Assembly (NCBI GenBank): GCA_031285605.1
Contig: JAITVW010000106.1
Span: 1 to 16,553, forward strand
Origin: Fusobacteriales bacterium
Lineage (GTDB): Bacteria; Fusobacteriota; Fusobacteriia; Fusobacteriales; Leptotrichiaceae
DNA length: 16,553 nucleotides
Direction: 5' to 3'
Position numbers and translations under genes: made by a program. Shown here piece after piece: positions 7,128 through 15,140 of this stretch. Each line of letters opens with the position of its first letter. The stretch's first letter is position 1. Below the pieces are notes generated by a model. That model did not search any database. It was not told where the DNA came from and saw only the letters and a program-made list of their open reading frames with translations.

Positions 7128-8258
7128 ATGAATAGTAAAATTAAATGGGTAGGAGCTTTCAGCGTATCTGCCACTAATCTTACCCTTACAAATATACAGT
7201 TTAAAAATGAAACGATTCTTATAAAATTAAATATTACACTTAAAGGAAGAAATATAAAAATAAAATTTTCCAATCTTTACGGCAGCCTTCCGTTAAAAAT
7301 AAAAGAGGCCTGTATTTTCAAAGAAAATTCAGTTTATGCTGACATCTTCTTTAATGGCAACCGTGAAATGATAATCCCTGAAAAAGAAGAAATATACAGT
7401 GATTCTTTGAAATTTTCTGTTACAACAGATGAAAATTATTGGGTAGGTCTTTATATAGAAAATTTTACAGAACTCGGTACAGGTAATTTTTCATTTTTAT
7501 CATATTATATTTCAGAAAAAGGAAATATTCTTGATGAACTAAAAAATAAGAATTCAGATATTTTGCATAAAAATGAATACAGAAACTATCTTGTTCCGTT
7601 TGTTACAAATATAGAGGTAATGGATGAGGGCAGTTATTCCTCCCTCGTTATATTCGGAGATTCCGGTATTGCAAACGGCTGGCACCATCATCTTGTCAAG
7701 CGTTTCCAAGAAAATAACATTCGTAATACTGCCGTTTTAAGCCAGGAAATTAACGGGAACAGGCTTCTCCACAGCTGTCCCGATCAGTTAAAAGGACTTT
7801 ACGGCTCCTCCGGTTTATCAAGATTTGAAAAAGATGTGCTTAAACAAACCGGAATAAAATTTCTGTTATTATTCCCGGGAATCAATGATCTTATATCTTC
7901 GTGCAAAACCACGGAAATTTCATCCTTAAACGGAAATGACATTATAAACGCCCTGAAAATTTGCAGCGCAATTGCAAAAGAAAGACAGATCAACATTATC
8001 GGATGTACAGTTCCGCCTGTTTATGGATGTAAATATTATTCTGACAAAATGGAAAGTATACGTATAGCTGTTAATTACTGGATCCGCACCTCAGAAGAGT
8101 TCGATTCTGTTGCTGACTTTGACAGTTTTTTATGTAATCCCAAAGAACCGAAAAAATTAAAAAAAGATTTTGATAAAAGAGAATATTTTTATATTAATGA
8201 TGAAGGAATAAAGGCAATGGCAGAATGTATCGATCTGAAAATTTTTAATAAAAAATAA
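7128..8258 (+). CDS. SGNH/GDSL-hydrolase-like protein with degenerate Asp/His dyad
   Basis: A 376-residue protein without signal peptide or transmembrane helix, hence probably cytoplasmic. The N-terminal part contains a beta-rich domain with FSNLYGSLPLKI, similar to the RLSNxFGxxPL motif seen in a subfamily of SGNH esterases. The hydrolase domain follows: block I IFGDSGIANG with the nucleophile Ser179, block II INGNRLL, SGLSRFEKDVL and block III PGINDL with Asn253. Block V normally reads DxxHPNDxGYxAMA; here the equivalent is EYFYINDEGIKAMA, so the catalytic Asp is Glu352 and the His is Tyr355. Activity is therefore doubtful. It starts 24 nt after the secretin gene behind AGGAGG at 7119-7124 and has no promoter of its own, so it is likely cotranscribed with the pilus/secretion genes. 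Substrate unknown. Confidence 0.82.
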   Translation: MNSKIKWVGAFSVSATNLTLTNIQFKNETILIKLNITLKGRNIKIKFSNLYGSLPLKIKEACIFKENSVYADIFFNGNREMIIPEKEEIYSDSLKFSVTTDENYWVGLYIENFTELGTGNFSFLSYYISEKGNILDELKNKNSDILHKNEYRNYLVPFVTNIEVMDEGSYSSLVIFGDSGIANGWHHHLVKRFQENNIRNTAVLSQEINGNRLLHSCPDQLKGLYGSSGLSRFEKDVLKQTGIKFLLLFPGINDLISSCKTTEISSLNGNDIINALKICSAIAKERQINIIGCTVPPVYGCKYYSDKMESIRIAVNYWIRTSEEFDSVADFDSFLCNPKEPKKLKKDFDKREYFYINDEGIKAMAECIDLKIFNKK

Positions 8259-8271
8259 TACAGAATGTCTC

Positions 8272-8300
8272 TTTAAAATCCTCAATTTATGTTGTATAAT
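8272..8300 (+). promoter_or_regulatory. promoter of the heptose kinase - ABC - ROK unit
   Basis: TATAAT at 8295-8300 is perfect and is followed by 48 nt up to the ATG at 8349. The -35 at the right distance (TTTAAA, 8272-8277, 17-nt spacer) is weak. No terminator was found between the SGNH-like gene and this point, so some readthrough from the upstream operon is possible. Confidence 0.55.
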
Positions 8301-8348
8301 AAACATGGTTTTAAATTTTGAATTGAGTTATGGATAGGAGACAAAATA

Positions 8349-9341
8349 ATGGTAGTTAAAGAAAGGCTTGAAGAAATATTAAACAACTTCAGTAACGCTA
8401 AAATCGCAGTAGTCGGGGATGTTATGCTGGATGATTATATCTTTGGCAGTGTAGACAGAATATCTCCCGAAGCTCCTGTGCCTGTAGTTAACGTAAAAAA
8501 AGAGACTTTTGTTCTGGGCGGAGCGGCAAATGTTCTGAATAATCTGAACAGCCTTAATGCAAAAGTATTCGCTTTCGGAGTTATAGGCAATGATGATAAC
8601 GGAAAAAGATTTTTGAATGTACTGGAAGAAAAGAGTATTCATACAGATGGTATCATAATTGACGAAAAAAGACCTACAGCCGTGAAAAGAAGGGTCATCG
8701 CACAAAACCAGCAGCTTCTAAGGCTTGACTGGGAAAATAAAGCAAATATTACTACTGATGTAGAAGATAAAATTCTGGAAAAAATAAAAAATAATATAGA
8801 TAATATTGATGCTTTTATTCTTTCTGATTATGATAAGGGAGTTCTTACTGCAAGACTCTCAAGTGAAATTATCAAACTGGCGAATGAAAACAATAAAATT
8901 GTAACAGTAGATCCAAAGCCTAAAAATCATATGAACTATCTCGGGGCAACTTCTATTACACCTAACAGAAAAGAAGCAATGGAATGTCTTGAGGTTGAAA
9001 GTTTCAGTGATGAAGAGAATCTTACAGCCCAAATGTTCAAATTAAAAGAAAAGCTTCATCTGAATAATCTTCTGCTTACAAGAAGTGAGGAAGGAATGAC
9101 ATTATTTGAAAATGATGAAGCAGAAACTATTTCTACTGTTGCCAAAGAAGTCTATGATGTAACAGGAGCAGGTGATACTGTCATTTCAGTATTTACTCTT
9201 GCAAAAGTTGCCGGTGCTACATGGTTTGAAGCTGCAAGAATTGCAAATACCGCTGCAGGAATTGTTGTGGGAAAAATGGGAACCGCTACTGCAACACCAG
9301 AGCAGATTACAGAATTCTATGATGAATTATATAACTCTTAA
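8349..9341 (+). CDS. rfaE1: D-glycero-beta-D-manno-heptose-7-phosphate kinase (RfaE1/HldE N-domain type)
   Basis: A 330-residue PfkB/ribokinase-family enzyme that phosphorylates heptose 7-phosphate at C1 on the way to ADP-heptose for LPS core. Diagnostic stretches are GDVMLDDYIFG followed by RISPEAPVPV (about residues 23-46), GGAAN (57-61), PTAVKRRVIAQNQQLLRLD and the C-terminal DVTGAGDT (270-277), with Asp276 the expected catalytic base. The family's usual two-domain HldE is about 470 residues; the C-terminal nucleotidyltransferase is absent, so HldC must be encoded elsewhere. ATG behind TAGGAG (8335-8340). First gene of a likely three-gene unit with the ABC exporter 40 nt downstream. It supports the view that this is a diderm with heptose-containing LPS, although ADP-heptose has other uses. 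Confidence 0.92.
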   Translation: MVVKERLEEILNNFSNAKIAVVGDVMLDDYIFGSVDRISPEAPVPVVNVKKETFVLGGAANVLNNLNSLNAKVFAFGVIGNDDNGKRFLNVLEEKSIHTDGIIIDEKRPTAVKRRVIAQNQQLLRLDWENKANITTDVEDKILEKIKNNIDNIDAFILSDYDKGVLTARLSSEIIKLANENNKIVTVDPKPKNHMNYLGATSITPNRKEAMECLEVESFSDEENLTAQMFKLKEKLHLNNLLLTRSEEGMTLFENDEAETISTVAKEVYDVTGAGDTVISVFTLAKVAGATWFEAARIANTAAGIVVGKMGTATATPEQITEFYDELYNS

Positions 9342-9381
9342 ACACTGTCAGTTATCGCAAAAATCTATAAAGGAGTCAATA

Positions 9382-11115
9382 ATGTTTCGCAAATTTTTAG
9401 ACTACATATTCAAATACAGAAAGAATATGAGCCTTGTTTTATTGGTAGTTATGGGAATCACAGCCATTGATCTTATACTTCCCTTTTTTTCAAGGCAGAT
9501 TTTAAATGTTTACATACCTGAAAATAATTCAGAAGCAATTATAAAAGGTGGTCTAATATTCACAGGACTGGTAGTTCTCTATACCGGGCTTAATTTTTCG
9601 CAGGCTTACTTTGGTCATATCTGGGGCTTAAGACTGCATCAGGATATGAGAGAAAGAGCCTTTAAAAAATTACAGGTTCTCCCGTTTGAATATTTTGACA
9701 AGAACAAAGTCGGAATTATTTTATCTCGTGTAACTAATGATCTTTTTACCATATCAGAGATGATTCACCACGGATTAGAAGACTTTCTTACATTTTTTCT
9801 TGTTTCAATAGTGGGTTTTATACTTTTATTACAGATTAATATCCCTATTACTTTTCTGATCTTTGCTTTTGTTGCAGTTCAGCTTATTTCGACTGCTATG
9901 GCAAGAAAGCATATGGAAAATATTTTCAGAAAAGCAAGAGAAAAAACAAGCTCAGTTTATGCAAAACTGGAAAGCAGCATATCAGCAGTCCGTCTCACAA
10001 GAGCCTTTGCCAATGAAAACCGAGAACTGGAGAACTTTAGAAACGGGGCAAAACTACAGGAAAAAATGGCTAAAAGAACTAATTTTGCACTTGCAATGTT
10101 TTCTGCAATAAATAACTTTTTCTCGTTGCTTCTGAATATTGTTATACTCACTATTGCAGGAACGGCAGTAATAAAAGGAATTATCAATTACGGAGATCTT
10201 TTGGCATATATTGTTTACTTTAACCTGCTTATGGCTCCGATGAGGTTAATTATCAGATCATTTGAGACAATTCAGGAAGGATGGGTAAGTTTTGTCAGAT
10301 TTCAGGAGCTTATAGACGAACCTGAACCTATAAAAAATGCTCCCGACGCTGTTATATTAAAAAATATAAAAGGTAACATAAACTTTGAGAATGTTACTTT
10401 CAAATATGAAGCAGATACGGAAACTATACTGAAACACTTTAACCTTAATATTCCCGCCGGTAAAATGGTGGCTCTTGTAGGTCCGAGCGGTGTGGGAAAG
10501 ACTACAATTGCACAGATAATTCCCCGTTTTTATGAAATAGAGTCCGGGAATGTCTATATAGATGATACTGATATAAGACAGGCTGACTTACACTCACTTC
10601 GTGAAAATATAGGATATGTTCAGCAGGATGTCGTAATTTTCTGGGGAACAATAAGAGATAATATAGAATATGGAAAACTGGGTGCTTCCGATATTGAAGT
10701 TATTACTGCTGCAAAACATGCAGGAATACATGAATTCATAATGTCACTTCCGGAAGGATATGATACCTTTGTAGGAGAACGTGGTGTTAAACTGTCAGGC
10801 GGTCAGAAACAAAGGATATCGCTTGCAAGAATCTTTCTAAAAAACCCTAAGATTCTTATTTTGGATGAGGCTACAAGTGCACTTGACAATATCACTGAAG
10901 CCATCATTCAGGAAAATATTGAAAAACTTACAAAAAATAGAACTGTTATAGTCGTAGCACACAGACTTTCCACTATAAAACAGGCTGATCAGATAATTGT
11001 ACTTGATAAAGACGGTATTGTGGAATCTGGAACCCATAGTGAACTCATCCGGAATGAAAACGGACACTACTTCAAATTATACAACACTCAGCTTAACGGC
11101 TTTATTACCGGATAA
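9382..11115 (+). CDS. ABC exporter half-transporter (MsbA/multidrug type)
   Basis: A 577-residue half-transporter with six predicted membrane helices in the first 310 residues and a C-terminal ATPase. The ATPase has Walker A GPSGVGKTT (367-375), a Q-loop in GYVQQDVVIF, signature LSGGQKQR (from 471), Walker B ending LILDE (Asp495, Glu496), D-loop SALD and switch His527. All catalytic residues are intact. It would act as a homo- or heterodimer in the inner membrane, exporting a lipid or hydrophobic compound. Sitting directly after an LPS heptose kinase makes a lipid A/LPS flippase role attractive, but sequence alone does not separate MsbA from drug exporters. The start is the ATG at 9382 behind AAGGAG (9370-9375). 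An open frame extends back to 9172 but lies wholly in the kinase gene and its upstream part is not protein-like. Confidence 0.92.
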   Translation: MFRKFLDYIFKYRKNMSLVLLVVMGITAIDLILPFFSRQILNVYIPENNSEAIIKGGLIFTGLVVLYTGLNFSQAYFGHIWGLRLHQDMRERAFKKLQVLPFEYFDKNKVGIILSRVTNDLFTISEMIHHGLEDFLTFFLVSIVGFILLLQINIPITFLIFAFVAVQLISTAMARKHMENIFRKAREKTSSVYAKLESSISAVRLTRAFANENRELENFRNGAKLQEKMAKRTNFALAMFSAINNFFSLLLNIVILTIAGTAVIKGIINYGDLLAYIVYFNLLMAPMRLIIRSFETIQEGWVSFVRFQELIDEPEPIKNAPDAVILKNIKGNINFENVTFKYEADTETILKHFNLNIPAGKMVALVGPSGVGKTTIAQIIPRFYEIESGNVYIDDTDIRQADLHSLRENIGYVQQDVVIFWGTIRDNIEYGKLGASDIEVITAAKHAGIHEFIMSLPEGYDTFVGERGVKLSGGQKQRISLARIFLKNPKILILDEATSALDNITEAIIQENIEKLTKNRTVIVVAHRLSTIKQADQIIVLDKDGIVESGTHSELIRNENGHYFKLYNTQLNGFITG

Positions 11116-11142
11116 AATTTTTTTTATGAGGAAGTGAAAATT

Positions 11143-12024
11143 ATGAAAAAAATTGCAGCAATTGAAGCCGGAGGTACAAAGTTTATCTGCGGAATCGGAA
11201 ATGAAAATGGTGAAATACTGGATAAAACAAGTATTCCTACCAAAACACCCGAAGAGACAATGAAAATGGTTATTGATTATTTTAAAGATAAAGAATTTGA
11301 AGCTATGGGTATTGGATGTTTCGGTCCTATCGACCCGGTTAAAGGTTCCGAATCATACGGCTATATTACCAAGACTCCAAAACCGCACTGGAGTGACTAT
11401 AACATAGTGGGAGAGTTAAAGAAGCACTTTGATGTTCCTATGGAATTTGATACAGATGTAAACAGTGCAGCCCTTGGTGAGTCTTTATGGGGAGCCGGTC
11501 AGGGACTAAGCAGCATTGTATATATCACTGTAGGAACAGGAATAGGTGCAGGAGCTGTCATAAACGGAAAAATGCTTCAGGGACTTACACACCCTGAGAT
11601 GGGTCACATCTTTGTAAAAAGAGATAAAAATGATCCCTATACAGGAAAGTGCCCGTTTCACAAAGACTGTCTCGAAGGACTTGCAGCAGGACCTGCAATA
11701 GAAGAACGTTGGGGAGATAAAGCTTATAACCTTGAGGAGCGTAATGAGGTCTGGGAAATGGAGGCTTATTATCTTTCACAGGCTCTCATAAACTATATAC
11801 TTATTCTTTCGCCGCAAAAAATAATAATGGGCGGAGGAGTTATGAAACAAAGTCATTTATTCCCGCTGATAAGAAAAATGGTAAGAGAAACTCTGAACGG
11901 ATATGTACACAAAAAAGAAATACTTGAAAACATCGATAACTACATTGTATATCCAAGTTTAAAAGAAAACGCCGGATTAATGGGAAGCCTTGCACTTGGA
12001 CGTCTGGCTTTGGAAAATCATTAA
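11143..12024 (+). CDS. ROK-family sugar kinase, fructokinase type
   Basis: A 293-residue cytoplasmic sugar kinase. The N-terminal phosphate-binding motif is IEAGGTKFICGIG (7-19), catalytic Asp105 lies in DTDVNSAALGE, and VGTGIGAGAVINGK is the ROK signature. The zinc site is His155, Cys170, His173 and Cys176, with GKCPFHKDCLEGLAAGPAIE typical of ROK fructokinases. Likely reaction: fructose (perhaps also other hexoses) to the 6-phosphate with ATP. The ATG at 11143 is chosen because GAGGAA (11128-11133) is correctly spaced; an in-frame GTG at 11134 would sit on top of that ribosome site. It begins 27 nt after the ABC gene, so probably the last gene of that unit. No sugar transporter or glycosidase is adjacent. 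Confidence 0.9.
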   Translation: MKKIAAIEAGGTKFICGIGNENGEILDKTSIPTKTPEETMKMVIDYFKDKEFEAMGIGCFGPIDPVKGSESYGYITKTPKPHWSDYNIVGELKKHFDVPMEFDTDVNSAALGESLWGAGQGLSSIVYITVGTGIGAGAVINGKMLQGLTHPEMGHIFVKRDKNDPYTGKCPFHKDCLEGLAAGPAIEERWGDKAYNLEERNEVWEMEAYYLSQALINYILILSPQKIIMGGGVMKQSHLFPLIRKMVRETLNGYVHKKEILENIDNYIVYPSLKENAGLMGSLALGRLALENH

Positions 12025-12069
12025 TTAAGGAAGCTTTGCCTTGACTGAAACTGCTGTTCGAGAAACTAA

Positions 12070-12210
12070 AAAATTTTCCATTTTAGAAGGTATATTTTTT
12101 ATGAGCAAAAGATTACAGCTTTTCTGCCTTCTTATATTGCCATAAGCAAAATAAAAAAAGAAGATCGTACAAGTAAAGATGATGAAAATATTGAAGAAAA
12201 TAAGGAGTAA
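12070..12210 (+). pseudogene. remnant or frameshifted small ORF upstream of ispF
   Basis: A reading frame open from 12070 to a TAA at 12208-12210 has no start codon, yet its last part (AISKIKKEDRTSKDDENIEE then NKE) looks like a charged protein tail. Its final codons AAG GAG form the ribosome site of ispF, as in an operon. In another frame, ATG at 12101 behind AGAAGG (12085-12090) begins MSKRLQLFCLLILP, a basic-then-hydrophobic start, but stops at once. Joining the two by a -1 shift near 12130-12140 would give a single-span protein of about 38-39 residues. It may be a broken gene, a sequence error or a chance frame. The rest of 12025-12212 shows no other feature. Confidence 0.35.
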
Positions 12211-12212
12211 AA

Positions 12213-12689
12213 ATGTTTAGAATAGGTCAAGGATACGATGTACACAAATTTGCCCGGAATAGAGAGCTTATTCTGGGAGGAGTTAAAATTCCTTTTGAAT
12301 TGGGCTTAGACGGACATTCAGATGCTGATGTTCTTACTCATGCAGTCATGGATGCCCTTATAGGTGCTCTTGCTCTTGGAGATATAGGGAAATTTTTCCC
12401 TGATAATGATCCAAAATTTAAAAATGCCGACAGTATTCTTTTACTTCGGGAAATTTTAGACGTTGTTTCTGAAAAAGGATATAATATAGTGAATATAGAT
12501 GCTACTGTAGTAGCACAAAAACCTAAATTAAGAGATTATATAGACGAAATAAGAAAAAACTTTGCAAAAGAGCTGGGTATTCCGCTTGATTGTGTAAGTG
12601 TAAAAGCTACTACCGAAGAAAAACTGGGATTTACAGGAAACATGGAGGGAATGAAATCCTACTGTGTAGTTTTACTTTCTAAAAAATAA
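12213..12689 (+). CDS. ispF: 2-C-methyl-D-erythritol 2,4-cyclodiphosphate synthase
   Basis: A 158-residue enzyme of the non-mevalonate (MEP) isoprenoid pathway, cyclising CDP-methylerythritol 2-phosphate to the cyclodiphosphate with release of CMP. It acts as a cytoplasmic homotrimer. The metal ligands Asp9, His11 (GYDVHKF) and His43 ([15 protein letters not shown]) are present, as are DIGKFFPD and the C-terminal [12 protein letters not shown] motif. Full length for the family. The ATG at 12213 follows AAGGAG (12202-12207), 2 nt after the stop of the remnant frame. No other MEP gene is nearby; the GspF-like gene follows after 62 nt. Confidence 0.97.
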   Translation: MFRIGQGYDVHKFARNRELILGGVKIPFELGLDGHSDADVLTHAVMDALIGALALGDIGKFFPDNDPKFKNADSILLLREILDVVSEKGYNIVNIDATVVAQKPKLRDYIDEIRKNFAKELGIPLDCVSVKATTEEKLGFTGNMEGMKSYCVVLLSKK

Positions 12690-12694
12690 TAAAT

Positions 12695-12739
12695 CTGATG
12701 TTTCTCTCATTTCTTTTAGTTAAATGAACATAACATCAG
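12695..12739 (+). promoter_or_regulatory. two-tier stem-loop in the leader of the GspF-like gene
   Basis: CTGATGTT at 12695-12702 pairs perfectly with AACATCAG at 12732-12739. Inside, TCATTT (12707-12712) pairs perfectly with AAATGA (12722-12727), leaving a 4+4 internal loop and a 9-nt apical loop. The right arm ends one base before the GGGGGGA ribosome site at 12741. No T-run follows, so it is not an intrinsic terminator of ispF. It could set translation of the TTG-start gene downstream or stabilise a processed mRNA end. Confidence 0.5.
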
Positions 12740-12740
12740 C

Positions 12741-12747
12741 GGGGGGA
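12741..12747 (+). promoter_or_regulatory. GGGGGGA ribosome binding site deciding a TTG start
   Basis: Six G plus A end 4 nt before the TTG at 12752. The nearest in-frame ATG (12773) would be 25 nt away, so the rare TTG start is favoured. Confidence 0.7.
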
Positions 12748-12751
12748 TTAA

Positions 12752-13918
12752 TTGAAAATAAAATTTAAATATATGGATAAGGATTTTAATAAAAAAAACT
12801 CTGTTTTAGAATTCAAAAATGAGAAAGAATTCTATGATTATATAAAGATACAAAAATATACACTTCTTCATCATAAAAAAATCCTGTCATTAAAAAGCAG
12901 GATAAAAACCAGAGAATTCACGACTTTTATAACTTCTCTTTATTTTCTTGTAAAAGCTGATATAAGAATTGCAGATGCCCTGTCTATTCTTACGGAAAAT
13001 TTTTCAGGAACTTTGAAAGATAATATAGCCAATGCTGTATCAGCATTAAAAGCCGGTAAAACTTTAAGAGAAGGCTTTGCTTTTATTACAGATGACAAAA
13101 TTTTTCTTAATACAATGGAAATAGCTGAAGAGAGCGGTAATATACTGCTTCCTCTCAAAAATCTGAAAAATAAATATGAATTTGAACAAGAACTAAAAAA
13201 AGAAATTATAAATCTTAGTATGTATCCTGCTTTGGTATTAGGTACTTCTATTATAATTATCAGTATTTTGTTCCAATTTGTTGTGCCGAAATTTTCCGGA
13301 ATATATAATGATTTAAATAAAGAAATACCGCTTTTAACCAAAATTATGATAAAGATCAGCGCTTTATACGGAAAATATTTTATCGTAATCTCAATATCAA
13401 CAATTGGTTTATTCTTTTTTTCCATTACATACTGCAAAAAAAATAAAGAAAATTTTGAAAAACTGCTTACAAAATTTCCAGCTGTAAAAAAACTGTACAA
13501 GGAATTCAAAATTTTGTATTTTTCTCAAAGTATGAGCATTCTCCTGAACAGCGGCGTGGAAATAATAAGATCAATCGAACTAAGTACACAAACAGCAGGC
13601 AGTCTTCTCGGAAAAGAGCTAAAAATGCTTGTAAAAAAGCTGGAGCAGGGTCACAGCATAAGCACAATTATCGAAAATATGCAGTTTTTTGACAATGAAT
13701 ATAAAAATTACGTACTTATTGGTGAAGAAACCGGCAATCTTGGCTTTGTCTTTTCTCATATTACAGACATTTATTTCATGCGTATAAAAGAAAAAACAAA
13801 AAGATTTCTAAAAATTCTTGAACCTGCTTCAATTATTTTTATAGCTTTTTTTATCGGACTTATTGTTATCTCCGTTCTGCTTCCGGTTTTCAGGCTTGGT
13901 GAAAATTTAAACATTTAA
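12752..13918 (+). CDS. GspF/PilC-type inner-membrane platform protein
   Basis: A 388-residue protein with two copies of the T2SSF domain (about residues 53-180 and 256-378). Each contains the paired hallmarks: LVKADIRIADALSIL / LLNSGVEIIRSIELS, and AEESGN (125-130) / GEETGNL (324-330). Three membrane segments are at about 159-177, 208-228 and 356-380. It anchors the assembly ATPase and turns its motion into pilin extraction from the membrane. The N-terminus KIKFKYMDKDFNKKNS resembles the opening strand of the family and includes residues upstream of the first ATG, supporting the TTG start. It lies 5.6 kb after the secretin gene, next to ispF, and is presumably the partner of the 1808-7103 operon. 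No ATPase gene (GspE/PilB) is beside it, which is unusual. No promoter was seen between it and ispF. Confidence 0.92.
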   Translation: MKIKFKYMDKDFNKKNSVLEFKNEKEFYDYIKIQKYTLLHHKKILSLKSRIKTREFTTFITSLYFLVKADIRIADALSILTENFSGTLKDNIANAVSALKAGKTLREGFAFITDDKIFLNTMEIAEESGNILLPLKNLKNKYEFEQELKKEIINLSMYPALVLGTSIIIISILFQFVVPKFSGIYNDLNKEIPLLTKIMIKISALYGKYFIVISISTIGLFFFSITYCKKNKENFEKLLTKFPAVKKLYKEFKILYFSQSMSILLNSGVEIIRSIELSTQTAGSLLGKELKMLVKKLEQGHSISTIIENMQFFDNEYKNYVLIGEETGNLGFVFSHITDIYFMRIKEKTKRFLKILEPASIIFIAFFIGLIVISVLLPVFRLGENLNI

Positions 13919-14008
13919 TTTTTCTTTTATTTCTGTATTTTTTATTCGCAGAAAAGATTTATGATAACAATTTTCATATATTTTTTTATTTCCTCTTTAA
14001 AATTTGAA

Positions 14009-14037
14009 TTGAAAAGTTATAACGCTTGTGATATACT
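14009..14037 (+). promoter_or_regulatory. strong promoter of gap
   Basis: TTGAAA at 14009-14014 and TATACT at 14032-14037 are 17 nt apart, with TG one base upstream of the -10 (extended -10). Transcription would start near 14044, 31 nt before the ATG. The AGGAGGT ribosome site is at 14060-14066. This fits a highly expressed glycolytic gene. Confidence 0.8.
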
Positions 14038-14074
14038 TATTTTGTAAATAAAATTATTTAGGAGGTATAGTAAA

Positions 14075-15082
14075 ATGGCAGTTAAAGTTGCAATTAACGG
14101 ATTCGGGAGAATTGGGAGGCTAGCATTAAGATTAATGGTGGAGAATCCTGAATTTGAAGTAGTAGCAATCAATGATTTGACAGATGCAGCTATGTTAGCG
14201 CACCTATTTAAATATGATTCTGCACAAGGAAGATTTAACGGGGAAATCTCTGTTAAGGAAGGGGCATTTGTTGTTAACGGAAAAGAGATTAAAACGTTCG
14301 CTAACCCTAACCCTGCTGAATTACCTTGGGGAGATTTAGGAATTGATGTAGTTCTTGAGTGTACTGGATTCTTTACATCTAAAGAAAAAGCTGAAGAGCA
14401 CATAAAAGCAGGTGCAAAAAAAGTAGTTATATCTGCACCGGCTACAGGTGAAATGAAAACTATAGTTTATAATGTTAACCACTCTACTTTAGACGGAACT
14501 GAAACAGTTCTTTCAGGTGCTTCTTGTACCACAAACTGTTTAGCACCTATGGCTAAAGTATTAGATGAAAGTTTTGGAATCGTAGAAGGATTAATGACTA
14601 CTATCCATGCTTACACAGGAGATCAAAACACTCTTGATGCTCCGCACAGAAAAGGGGACTTCAGAAGAGCAAGAGCAGCTGCGGCAAATATAGTTCCTAA
14701 CACTACAGGAGCAGCTAAAGCTATCGGACTTGTTTTACCTAACTTAAAAGGTAAATTAGACGGTGCAGCACAAAGAGTACCTGTTATCACTGGATCAGTT
14801 ACTGAATTAGTTACTGTTTTAGGAAAAAATACAACTGTGGAAGAAGTTAACGCAGCTATGAAAGCAGCAGCTAACGAATCTTTTGGATATACTGAAGATG
14901 AAATCGTTTCTTCTGACATAATCGGAATCAGATTTGGTTCATTATTTGATGCAACACAGACTAAAATAATTACAGTAGACGGAAAACAGCTTGTTAAAAC
15001 AGTTTCTTGGTATGATAACGAAATGTCATATACTGCACAATTAATAAGAACTTTAAAGTACTTTGTAGAAATTTCTAAATAA
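14075..15082 (+). CDS. gap: glyceraldehyde-3-phosphate dehydrogenase
   Basis: A 335-residue glycolytic enzyme oxidising glyceraldehyde 3-phosphate to 1,3-bisphosphoglycerate with NAD+. The Rossmann motif [13 protein letters not shown] is at residues 7-19. Asp34 at the end of the second strand favours NAD+ over NADP+. The active site is [10 protein letters not shown] with catalytic Cys151, and His178 lies in [10 protein letters not shown]. The C-terminal [13 protein letters not shown] motif is present. Full length, strong promoter and ribosome site, and codon use that looks more expression-optimised than in the pilus genes. It is followed by a terminator-like hairpin and then pgk. Confidence 0.98.
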   Translation: MAVKVAINGFGRIGRLALRLMVENPEFEVVAINDLTDAAMLAHLFKYDSAQGRFNGEISVKEGAFVVNGKEIKTFANPNPAELPWGDLGIDVVLECTGFFTSKEKAEEHIKAGAKKVVISAPATGEMKTIVYNVNHSTLDGTETVLSGASCTTNCLAPMAKVLDESFGIVEGLMTTIHAYTGDQNTLDAPHRKGDFRRARAAAANIVPNTTGAAKAIGLVLPNLKGKLDGAAQRVPVITGSVTELVTVLGKNTTVEEVNAAMKAAANESFGYTEDEIVSSDIIGIRFGSLFDATQTKIITVDGKQLVKTVSWYDNEMSYTAQLIRTLKYFVEISK

Positions 15083-15106
15083 ATTACAAAGGATATGGAT
15101 ATAAAG

Positions 15107-15140
15107 GCGGGACATTCTCTATTGTTTGTTCCGCTTTTTT
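15107..15140 (+). terminator. terminator or attenuator between gap and pgk
   Basis: GCGGGAC at 15107-15113 pairs with GTTCCGC at 15128-15134 (7 bp, one G-U), followed directly by six T (15135-15140). No good promoter was found between it and pgk, so it probably trims rather than fully stops transcription, giving more gap than pgk message. Confidence 0.65.

Noticed and set aside
9172..9381. In-frame N-terminal extension of the ABC exporter
   Set aside because: It lies almost entirely within the heptose kinase gene in another frame, is not protein-like, and the ATG at 9382 has a well-spaced AAGGAG.
12041..12072. TTGACT as the -35 of an ispF promoter
   Set aside because: No acceptable -10 at 16-18 nt; transcription from upstream is more likely.
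12940..13509. 189-codon open frame on the minus strand inside the GspF-like gene
   Set aside because: It is an antisense shadow of a clear membrane-protein gene, with no ribosome site and no family resemblance.
13929..13952. TTTCTG...CAGAAA inverted repeat after the GspF-like gene as a terminator
   Set aside because: Only about 6 bp with a 13-nt loop and no following T-run.
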